Shown piece by piece: positions 1 through 4,879 of a DNA stretch of 7,092 bases. This stretch comes from Acidimicrobiia bacterium (lineage in GTDB: Bacteria > Actinomycetota > Acidimicrobiia > IMCC26256 > PALSA-555), in NCBI GenBank assembly GCA_022865365.1, contig JALHSW010000231.1:1-7092 (forward strand). Reading direction: 5' to 3'. A program made the translations under genes and the position numbers. Positions within the stretch are counted from its first letter, which is position 1, and every line of letters begins with the position of its first letter. The notes under the pieces were generated by a model that was not told the DNA's origin, did no database searches, and worked only from the letters and a program-made list of their open reading frames with translations.

Positions 1-223
1 CCTCGAGCCCGTCGATTCGGCGCTCGAGCGTCTCGATGCGTCGATCCAGCGCCTCGAAGCGTCGATCGAAACGGCGCTCGAGCGCCATGAGATCGCTCTT
101 GGTCGCGATCTCATGCCACCCGAACGGCGGGACGCACTCCATGAGCGCAGCAGCCGCAGCCGGTCCGAGCTGCTCGGTCAAGGCCTGTGATGCTTCCACA
201 CGCGCACGTTCATCCGGCGCCAT
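1..223 (-). CDS. Short alanine-rich/coiled-coil protein of unknown function, 3' part beyond window
   Basis: The ATG is at 223-221. It is preceded on the minus strand by a purine-rich GGGGAGAGGAAC stretch, a convincing ribosome binding site. Seventy-four codons are visible and the frame stays open to the left edge, so the C-terminus is missing. Residues 1-20 are charged and helical, followed by an alanine-rich run (A22-A26), then LMECVPPFGWHEIATKSDL at 27-45. From about residue 46 a heptad pattern begins with repeated L/I/F-x-RR units (LERR, LDRR, LERR), predicting a long coiled coil. I recognise the layout (alanine-rich start, a P-P-x-GW-x-x-[IV]ATK motif, then charged heptads) from small uncharacterised actinobacterial proteins, some of which end in a membrane helix. 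That end is not visible here. The function is unknown. Coding is supported by the start, the ribosome binding site and the heptad register, not by known biochemistry. Confidence 0.8.
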   Translation of the reverse strand, partial: MAPDERARVEASQALTEQLGPAAAAALMECVPPFGWHEIATKSDLMALERRFDRRFEALDRRIETLERRIDGLE

Positions 224-515
224 GTTCCTCTCCCCGTCGCTCCAGAGCAAGCGTTTCGGGGGACCCTCAGCCGATCAGGGCGTGAGGTCGAGCCGAGTGA
301 ACTCGTCGTCGAGCATGTGGCGCGCCCGCGCCCCACCGTCGATCACGTGGCGCAGCGCGACCGCTTCTTCGACAAGGACGCGATGGGCGGGGAAGCCTCG
401 CCCGAGTGATCATCGCCCGACCCCGGTCGGGGCCGGACAGGCTTCGAAAGGCCAACCACCCCCGGGGCGTGCCAGGCTCGGGGATGCCCCTGCTCCGCGC
501 TCCCCGACCCGACCG
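224..515. other. Divergent intergenic region with GC-rich palindromes
   Basis: This stretch separates the minus-strand coiled-coil gene from the plus-strand thiolase-like gene, so promoters for both should lie here, but I find no convincing -35/-10 pair. Visible structure: an inverted repeat at 416-431 (CCCGACC, 2-base spacer, GGTCGGG), a CCCCGGGG palindrome at 460-467, and a small GGGG-ATG-CCCC hairpin at 480-490. Several long frames run through it, but their arginine- and proline-rich translations look like the usual open shadow frames of GC-rich DNA. The possible remnant at 275-409 is listed separately. Confidence 0.5.
275..409 (-). pseudogene. Possible gene remnant or tiny ORF
   Basis: On the minus strand a 44-codon open stretch runs from just after a TGA at 412-410 to a TGA at 277-275. 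Its second half reads like a genuine protein tail: VLVEEAVALRHVIDGG followed by ARARHMLDDEFTRLDLTP. It has balanced acidic, basic and hydrophobic residues and mostly G/C third positions, unlike the arginine/proline-rich shadow frames beside it. There is no ATG near its beginning (the only ATG is 13 codons before the stop) and no Shine-Dalgarno sequence, so it is unlikely to be an intact gene. It may be the end of a gene whose front was lost or frameshifted, as a neighbouring minus frame stays open upstream. It could also be chance. I assign no family. Confidence 0.22.
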
Positions 516-2000
516 ATGACCACGTCATCCTGGCAGGTGCTCGACCCGCGCACGCCCGTGGTCGTCGGCGTCGGTGTCGCGTCACAGCCCCTCGACGAGC
601 CCGGGGCCGGTGTCGAGGCGCTCGAGTTGATGATCGCCGCCGCGGAGACCGCTGGCAACGACACCGACGCCCCGGCCGTGCTGCGCGAGGTGGGGCGCGT
701 CGCCGTCGCGCACGGCTCTTGGGCCTACACCGACCCGGGCCGCGTCATCGCCGAGCGCATCGGCGCGCCGAGCGCGCAGTCGGTGCTCGTGCAGACCGGC
801 ATCCCCCAACAGACGCTGCTCAACGACGCGCACGCGGCGATCCGCGACGGCTCGCTCGACGCGTCGCTGATCGTCGGCGGAGAGGCCGCTCGGCGGGCCA
901 CGCTCGCCCGCCGGGCCGGTGTGACCGTGGTCGACTCCACACAGGACACCACACCCGATGAGTTCCAGGTGCCGACCGGCGAGATCATCACCCGGATCGA
1001 GATCGAGGGCGGTGTGGCCTCCGCGATGATGCCGTTCGCGCTCATCGACAGCGCGCTGCGCCACGCCGAGGGCCGCACGCTCGACGAGCACCGCGACGAG
1101 ATCGCGAGACTCTGGGCTGGCTTCAACGCGGTGGCGGGCCAGTTCCCCCACGCCGCGTTCCCCGAGCCGCGCGACGCCGCGTTCATCCGTGAACCAAGCG
1201 AGGCGAACCGCCCGTACGCGTTCCCCTACAACAAGTGGCACTGCGCCCAGATGAACGTCGACCAGGCCGCGGCGATCCTCGTGTGCAGCCTCGACGCGGC
1301 GATCCGCCTCGGCGTCGAGCCCGAGAAGATCGTGTTCCCCCTCGTCGCGCTCGAGTCGAGCTTCATGCTCCCGCTGTCGAAGCGACGCGACATGCACCGG
1401 TGGCCCGGGATGGAGGTGCTCGGCCGGGCGGCCGGAGCGCACCTCGGCCATGCGCTGGCCGACATCGAGCTCGTCGAGATCTACAGCTGCTTCCCCGCGG
1501 CAGTGCGCGTCCAGCAACGGGCGCTGGGGTTGCCCGTCGACGGCGTGCCCACCATCACTGGCGGCGAGCCTTTCGCCGGTGGCCCGTGGAACAACTTCGT
1601 GCTCCAGACCACCGCCGCGATGATCGAGCGCCTCCGGGTGGAGCGCGACGCCAAGGGGCTGGTCTCCACCGTCAGCGGGCTCCTGAACAAACCCGGCCTC
1701 GCCGTGTACGCAGCAGAGCCCGGCGACGCGCCGCTCCTGCTCGACGACCTTGCCGAGCCGGCCGAGCAGGCGACATCGGCCGTCGAACCGATCGCCGGCT
1801 ACCGGGGCCCGGCGCAGGTCGCGGCATGCACTGTCACGTATGACGTCATGGACCCCGCGAAGTGCACCGTCATCGCCGACACCCCCGACGCCAAGCGCTG
1901 CGTCGCCACGGCCGATGATGCCGTGCTGGCGCGCCGCGCAACATGCGAGGAGCTGATCGGGACGACCGTCGAGATCGACGGCACGTCGTTCACGGTCTGA
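516..2000 (+). CDS. Thiolase-like protein type 1 (TLP1), acetyl-CoA acetyltransferase family, with extra C-terminal domain
   Basis: The 494-residue protein has a thiolase-fold body (about 10-410) and a C-terminal extension (about 428-494) resembling the additional domain of mycobacterial TLP1 proteins. It opens with the family-typical LDPRTPVVVGVG (9-20). Other family stretches are GSLDASLIVGGEA (112-124), YNKWHCAQMNVDQAAA (238-253), IELVEIYSCFPAAV (317-330) and TGGEPFAGGPWNN (348-360). The usual nucleophilic cysteine is absent: the matching segment reads GIPQQTLLND (95-104). The canonical GHP histidine also reads GGP. Ordinary thiolysis is therefore doubtful, and a CoA-ester binding or unusual transferase role in lipid metabolism is an inference. 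The ATG at 516 has no strong ribosome binding site. An in-frame GTG at 537, directly before the conserved LDPRTP, is an alternative. The frame continues upstream to position 36, but that translation is low-complexity and not family-like. The gene is probably co-transcribed with the NTF2-like gene 36 bp downstream. Confidence 0.9.
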   Translation: MTTSSWQVLDPRTPVVVGVGVASQPLDEPGAGVEALELMIAAAETAGNDTDAPAVLREVGRVAVAHGSWAYTDPGRVIAERIGAPSAQSVLVQTGIPQQTLLNDAHAAIRDGSLDASLIVGGEAARRATLARRAGVTVVDSTQDTTPDEFQVPTGEIITRIEIEGGVASAMMPFALIDSALRHAEGRTLDEHRDEIARLWAGFNAVAGQFPHAAFPEPRDAAFIREPSEANRPYAFPYNKWHCAQMNVDQAAAILVCSLDAAIRLGVEPEKIVFPLVALESSFMLPLSKRRDMHRWPGMEVLGRAAGAHLGHALADIELVEIYSCFPAAVRVQQRALGLPVDGVPTITGGEPFAGGPWNNFVLQTTAAMIERLRVERDAKGLVSTVSGLLNKPGLAVYAAEPGDAPLLLDDLAEPAEQATSAVEPIAGYRGPAQVAACTVTYDVMDPAKCTVIADTPDAKRCVATADDAVLARRATCEELIGTTVEIDGTSFTV

Positions 2001-2021
2001 ACACCACTGGGACAGATGAAC

Positions 2022-2028
2022 AGAGGAG
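2022..2028 (+). promoter_or_regulatory. Strong Shine-Dalgarno sequence fixing the NTF2-like start
   Basis: AGAGGAG lies 8 bases before the ATG at 2037. The earlier in-frame ATG at 2016 lies upstream of this site and has no comparable ribosome binding site, so 2037 is the better start. It is the clearest ribosome binding site on the plus strand and contrasts with the weak context of the thiolase-like gene. Confidence 0.8.
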
Positions 2029-2036
2029 ACGACATC

Positions 2037-2486
2037 ATGATCGAGACGACCATCGCCCGCTGGCACCAGCACCTGCGCGGCGAGCTACCCGGCGGACTCG
2101 ACGAGCTGCTCCACGATGACGTGGTCTTCTTCTCGCCCGTGGTGTTCACACCGCAGCGCGGCAAGGCCGTCACGAAGATGTACCTCGAGGCCGCTGGCGC
2201 GACCCTGGGCGGCGAGCCCGACCCGGCGGCGTCGGACGGCGTCGGGAGCGGCGGTGGGAGCCCGGCGGTCGGCGGAAAGTTCCGCTACGTCAGCGAGGTG
2301 ATGAGCGGCAACCGCGCCGTGCTCGAGTTCGAGACGGAGATGTCAGGGAAGTACATCAACGGCGTCGACCTCATCACCTGCGACGACGACGGCAAGATCA
2401 TCGAGTTCAAGGTGATGATCCGCCCCCTCCAGGCGATCAACGCTCTCCACGAGGCGATGCGCGCGATGCTCGAACAGATGCAGTGA
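2037..2486 (+). CDS. SnoaL/NTF2-like fold protein with a Gly/Ser-rich insertion
   Basis: The 149-residue protein matches the small NTF2-like (SnoaL-type) cone-barrel family common in mycobacteria and relatives. Recognisable stretches are LDELLHDDVVFFSPVVF (21-37), then TPQRGKAV (38-45), AVLEFETEMSGKYINGVDLI (94-113) and DGKIIEFKVMIRPLQAINAL (118-137). The fold has a deep pocket that binds or isomerises small hydrophobic ligands such as steroids and polyketides, but many members have no known activity and I cannot name a substrate. Residues 58-80 form a Gly/Ser/Pro/Asp-rich segment between the second helix and the first long strand (KFRYVSEV). Relatives as I remember them are about 130 residues and have only a short link there. 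The start is fixed by a strong ribosome binding site. The 36-bp gap after the thiolase-like gene suggests an operon, perhaps with both proteins handling a lipid-derived ligand (inference). Confidence 0.88.
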   Translation: MIETTIARWHQHLRGELPGGLDELLHDDVVFFSPVVFTPQRGKAVTKMYLEAAGATLGGEPDPAASDGVGSGGGSPAVGGKFRYVSEVMSGNRAVLEFETEMSGKYINGVDLITCDDDGKIIEFKVMIRPLQAINALHEAMRAMLEQMQ

Positions 2487-2718
2487 GGGCCGGGGGCGAG
2501 AGGGTGGAGCCGGTCGGCTCCCACGGGCGGTAGATCGCCTCGGGGTGGTCACGGGCGCGATCTTCCTCGAGCGGTACGTCAAGGGGAACAAGTCTGGGAC
2601 GAGGTGGCTGCAGCCCACCCAGCCGAGGATCGTGAGCGTGCGCGTCGAGCATTGAGGGGTAGCGCCGGGGTCGGTCTCGGCGCCACGTGACCTGCTCCGA
2701 GAGCGAATCGGTGCGAGC
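2487..2718. other. Intergenic spacer between NTF2-like and hemolysin III genes
   Basis: No gene is supported here. Besides the hairpin at 2504-2524 there is a weaker inverted repeat (GCGCC at 2662-2666, GGCGC at 2679-2683). Positions divisible by three are almost all G or C from about 2530 to 2653, which looks like a coding wobble pattern. Two readings share it: a plus-strand one ending at a TGA at 2653-2655 (containing GAIFLERYVKGNKSG) and a minus-strand one (containing TLTILGWVGCSHLVPDLFP). Neither has a good start or ribosome binding site, and the minus one runs antisense into the NTF2-like gene, so a decayed gene is more likely than a live one. The hemolysin III promoter should lie near 2660-2718, but I see no clear boxes. 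Confidence 0.4.
2504..2524 (+). terminator. Hairpin after the thiolase-like/NTF2 pair, possible terminator
   Basis: Eighteen bases after the NTF2-like stop, GGAGCC and GGCTCC form a perfect 6-bp stem around a GGTC tetraloop (2506-2521). The stem extends by GT/AC if one C is bulged. No T-tract follows, so this would be a non-classical or Rho-assisted terminator, which is common in GC-rich actinobacteria. Its position fits the end of the operon. Function is inferred. Confidence 0.45.
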
Positions 2719-3375
2719 ATGGTGGGAGTGACCTCGCCCATCGCCGCGATGCTTCGCCCACGCCTGCGGGGGCGGGTGCACCAGGCTGCGGCGCTCGCGT
2801 CGATCGGTGGCCTCGTCTGGCTGATCCTCGACGCGCACTCTGCGGCGGCGCTCGTCGCCGCCTGGGTCTACGGGCTCGCGATGATCGCGCTGTACGTCAC
2901 CAGCTCGTCGTACCACCTCTATGCGCGCTCGCCGCGAGCGCGTCGCGTGATGCAGCGCATGGACCATTCGATGATCTACGTGCTGATCGCGGGGAGCTGC
3001 ACCCCGGTCTGTCTGCTCGCCTTGCACGGCTCGTTCCGCTGGGTGGTGCTGGGACTCGTGTGGGTCGGGGCGCTCACCGGTGTGCTCATGGCCACGCTCG
3101 CACTGGACCGCTTCCCGAAGCTCAGATGGACGTTGTACCTGGTGCTCGGCTGGGCCGCGGTCCTCGCAGTTCCCGCGCTCGCGGATCGACCCGAGCTGCT
3201 CGTGCTCGCCGCAGTCGGCGGCGTCCTCTACACGGTCGGGGCGATCCTGTTCGCGCTGCAGCGGCCCCGCCCGGTGGCGGTCTGGTTCGGTTACCACGAG
3301 TTCTGGCACGCGTTCGGCGTCGCCGCGGGCGCGGCGGTGTTCGCCATGAACCTGGGGCTGATCGCCGCGGCTTGA
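2719..3375 (+). CDS. Hemolysin III / PAQR-family seven-helix membrane protein
   Basis: The 218-residue protein is nearly all hydrophobic helix, with about seven membrane segments (roughly 23-39, 45-65, 85-103, 107-127, 138-153, 159-180, 196-216). It begins with the family-typical RPRLRGRVHQ (13-22). It carries the full metal-site signature of the hemolysin III/adiponectin-receptor superfamily: S62-x3-H66 in SSSYH, D82 in MDHSMIY, and H193-x3-H197 in YHEFWH. GSCTP (92-96) is also typical. In characterised PAQR proteins these residues hold a zinc ion and the proteins are thought to be membrane-embedded hydrolases. Bacterial members were named for haemolysis, but their normal role is more likely membrane-lipid or membrane-energy homeostasis. 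The ATG at 2719 has a poor ribosome binding site. GTG codons at 2722 and 2728 are alternatives that barely change the protein. It stands alone on the plus strand and converges on the lyase gene 51 bp away. Confidence 0.93.
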   Translation: MVGVTSPIAAMLRPRLRGRVHQAAALASIGGLVWLILDAHSAAALVAAWVYGLAMIALYVTSSSYHLYARSPRARRVMQRMDHSMIYVLIAGSCTPVCLLALHGSFRWVVLGLVWVGALTGVLMATLALDRFPKLRWTLYLVLGWAAVLAVPALADRPELLVLAAVGGVLYTVGAILFALQRPRPVAVWFGYHEFWHAFGVAAGAAVFAMNLGLIAAA

Positions 3376-3405
3376 CGCGGCAGCAACCGGTGCGCCGGGA
3401 GACGC

Positions 3406-3427
3406 ACGGGGCTCCTCGAGAGCCCGT
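3406..3427. terminator. Hairpin between convergent genes, possible bidirectional terminator
   Basis: GGGCTC (3409-3414) and GAGCCC (3420-3425) form a perfect 6-bp stem around CTCGA, extended by AC/GT with one bulged G. It fills the short gap between the hemolysin III stop (3375) and the lyase stop, and its right edge touches the lyase TGA (3429-3427). Position favours a shared terminator. No T-run is present on either side, so confidence is moderate. Confidence 0.4.
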
Positions 3428-4824
3428 CAGTCGCCGGTCGTGGCCGGTAGCTCCTGCTGGCTGTCCATCATCTCGGTCATCACGGCTCGGATGAACTCGT
3501 CGGCCTCGGGAGTGGGTCCTCCGGGGATGCCGCCGTAGATCGCCCCGCTCTTCGGCGTCTCGTCCCGGTGCTCGCGCGCGTACGCGACGGCGTTGCCAAG
3601 ATCGGCGGCGAACCCGTCGACGAGCCCGGGTTGGGTCTGAGGCCGGGTCACCGCCATGTGTATCGCGTTCGGGTACTGCTGACCGTTGAACCGCCAACCC
3701 TTCGTCCGCATGAAGTCGTTCACGTGGTAGATGTCGAAGGCGTCGGAGGTGAAGCTGAAGCAGAACGTCGGTGCGCCGATGATCCGGAGCTCGGGATGCA
3801 CACGCACGGCGTCCTGCATCGCGAACGCGGTCTCGAAGATCTGCTGCGCGTACCTGAGGTAGCCCTCGCGGCCGAGCGCCATCATCCCCGCCCACGTCGC
3901 GGCGAGCAGACCGCCCGAGCGGGATCCCTCGATCCCCGGCGAGCAGTACTTGCCCCCGCTCCAGTCGGTGAGGAAGAAGTACTGCCCGTCACGCAGGGAC
4001 CGGTCGCGGAACGCGAGCACCGAAGTCCCCTTGAGCCCGTAGGCGTACTTGTGGGTGTCGGCCGAGATCGTGGTGACGCCGGGAAGGCGGAAGTCGAAGA
4101 CCGGGATGTCATACCCGAGCTCCTCGCCCCACGGGAGGATGAATCCGCCGAGGCACCCGTCGACGTGCAGGCCCACCCCCCGCTCGAGCGCAAGGTCGGA
4201 GAGCTCGGCGATGGGATCGATGGTGCCGTAGCCGTAGTTGGGTGCGGAGGCGATCACCGCAGCCGTGCCGGCGTCGATGGCGTCGGCCACCGCATCAAGA
4301 TCAGCGCGCGTCGTCGTGGGATCCACCGGAACCTTGCGCAACTCGATCCCGAGGAGATGGCACGCCTTGTCGAACGCGGGATGGCCGGTCTCGGCCTTGA
4401 CCACATTGGGTGCTTCGATCCCCCGCTCGATACGGGCGTGCTCGCGATAGGCGAGCATCGCGTGGAGGATGCTGCCGGTGCCACCACTGGTCACCATGCC
4501 GGCCGCCTGACCATCGACGATCGCGTCCGCGTGGAGCAAGTCGAGGGTCATGGCGATGATCTCGCCCTCGAACCTCGTCGCGCTCGGGAACATGTCGCGC
4601 TGGAGGACGTTCTCGTGCGCGAACAGGCCGAACGCCTCGTTCATGAAGGCGTAGTGGTCGTGGTCGCCGCAGTACATGGTGCCCGAGCAGCGCCCGGTCT
4701 CCCAGTACGCGTCCTCTCCTTTGGCCATCTCGCCCAGCTCGGCGAGGATCTCGCTGCGGTCTCGCCCCTCGGACGCCAGACCGCGCGCGACCGGGTACCG
4801 CTCGGCGTGCGGGTAGTCACTCAT
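3427..4824 (-). CDS. Sphingosine-1-phosphate lyase-like PLP-dependent enzyme
   Basis: This 465-residue fold-type I PLP enzyme resembles S1P lyases of the group II decarboxylase superfamily. Family marks in order: SGTMYCGD (47-54), the cofactor phosphate loop TSGGTGS (112-118), H148 in ETGHPAFDKA as the expected ring-stacking histidine, SAPNYGYGTIDPI (193-205), D222 in HVDGCLGG for the pyridine nitrogen, and the Schiff-base K259 in SADTHKYAYGLKG. A second lysine follows at K265. TDWSGGKYCSPGIEGSRSGG (286-305) is also typical. S1P lyases cleave a phosphorylated amino alcohol into phosphoethanolamine and an aldehyde. This protein lacks the membrane anchor of the eukaryotic enzymes and should be cytoplasmic. 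Eukaryotic and studied bacterial lyases, as I recall, read TSGGTES, so G117 replaces a glutamate and the substrate may differ. Another group II decarboxylase activity cannot be excluded. The ATG at 4824 is 9 bases from GGAGG. The ATG at 4830 is only 3 bases away. It follows the kinase gene by 55 bp, presumably in one operon. Confidence 0.9.
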   Translation of the reverse strand: MSDYPHAERYPVARGLASEGRDRSEILAELGEMAKGEDAYWETGRCSGTMYCGDHDHYAFMNEAFGLFAHENVLQRDMFPSATRFEGEIIAMTLDLLHADAIVDGQAAGMVTSGGTGSILHAMLAYREHARIERGIEAPNVVKAETGHPAFDKACHLLGIELRKVPVDPTTTRADLDAVADAIDAGTAAVIASAPNYGYGTIDPIAELSDLALERGVGLHVDGCLGGFILPWGEELGYDIPVFDFRLPGVTTISADTHKYAYGLKGTSVLAFRDRSLRDGQYFFLTDWSGGKYCSPGIEGSRSGGLLAATWAGMMALGREGYLRYAQQIFETAFAMQDAVRVHPELRIIGAPTFCFSFTSDAFDIYHVNDFMRTKGWRFNGQQYPNAIHMAVTRPQTQPGLVDGFAADLGNAVAYAREHRDETPKSGAIYGGIPGGPTPEADEFIRAVMTEMMDSQQELPATTGD

Positions 4825-4833
4825 CGGCATCGT

Positions 4834-4838
4834 CCTCC
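4834..4838 (-). promoter_or_regulatory. GGAGG ribosome binding site of the lyase gene
   Basis: On the minus strand GGAGG is 9 bases before the ATG at 4824 and 3 bases before the ATG at 4830. The spacing favours the shorter protein beginning MSDYPH. The first unit of the tandem repeat directly abuts this site. Confidence 0.7.
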
Positions 4839-4873
4839 GTCGGTCGGTTGGCCGGTCGGTTCGTCGGTCGGTT
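4838..4873. repeat. Three tandem 12-bp repeats in the kinase-lyase gap
   Basis: CGGTCGGTT occurs at 4841-4849, 4853-4861 and 4865-4873, an exact 12-bp period. The first and third full units are identical (CGTCGGTCGGTT). The middle one differs at two bases (GGCCGGTCGGTT). They fill most of the 55-bp intercistronic gap, just upstream of the lyase ribosome binding site, and would be in the leader of the lyase message. They might be a protein-binding array, a translational control element, or a product of replication slippage. The sequence alone does not decide between these. Confidence 0.85.
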
Positions 4874-4879
4874 GCAGCG

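Noticed and set aside
36..515. Upstream in-frame extension of the thiolase-like protein by 160 residues
   Set aside because: The extension translates to serine-, arginine- and proline-rich sequence with no family similarity, and it overlaps the coiled-coil gene antisense. Family proteins begin close to the LDPRTPVVVGVG motif.
2016..2036. ATG at 2016 as the start of the NTF2-like protein
   Set aside because: The strong AGAGGAG site lies between this ATG and the one at 2037 and serves the latter at a normal spacing.
582..2072. Long minus-strand open frame antisense to the thiolase-like gene
   Set aside because: The translation is rich in Arg, Gly, His and Asp with no recognisable motif. It mirrors the GC-rich wobble of the plus-strand gene, which has clear family motifs.
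2437..3309. Minus-strand open frame opposite the hemolysin III gene
   Set aside because: The hydrophobic plus-strand protein has the full seven-helix signature, and the minus reading is a charged, His/Arg-rich shadow.
3427..4824. Glutamate decarboxylase as the lyase annotation
   Set aside because: The same superfamily was considered, but the SGTMYCGD, DTHKY and TDWSGGKY blocks match S1P lyases better than glutamate decarboxylases.
4825..4830. ATG at 4830 as the start of the lyase
   Set aside because: It would sit only 3 bases from the GGAGG site. The ATG at 4824 has the normal 9-base spacing.
4838..4873. CRISPR array
   Set aside because: The units are 12 bp with 3-bp variable parts, far too short for repeats and spacers, and no cas genes are present.
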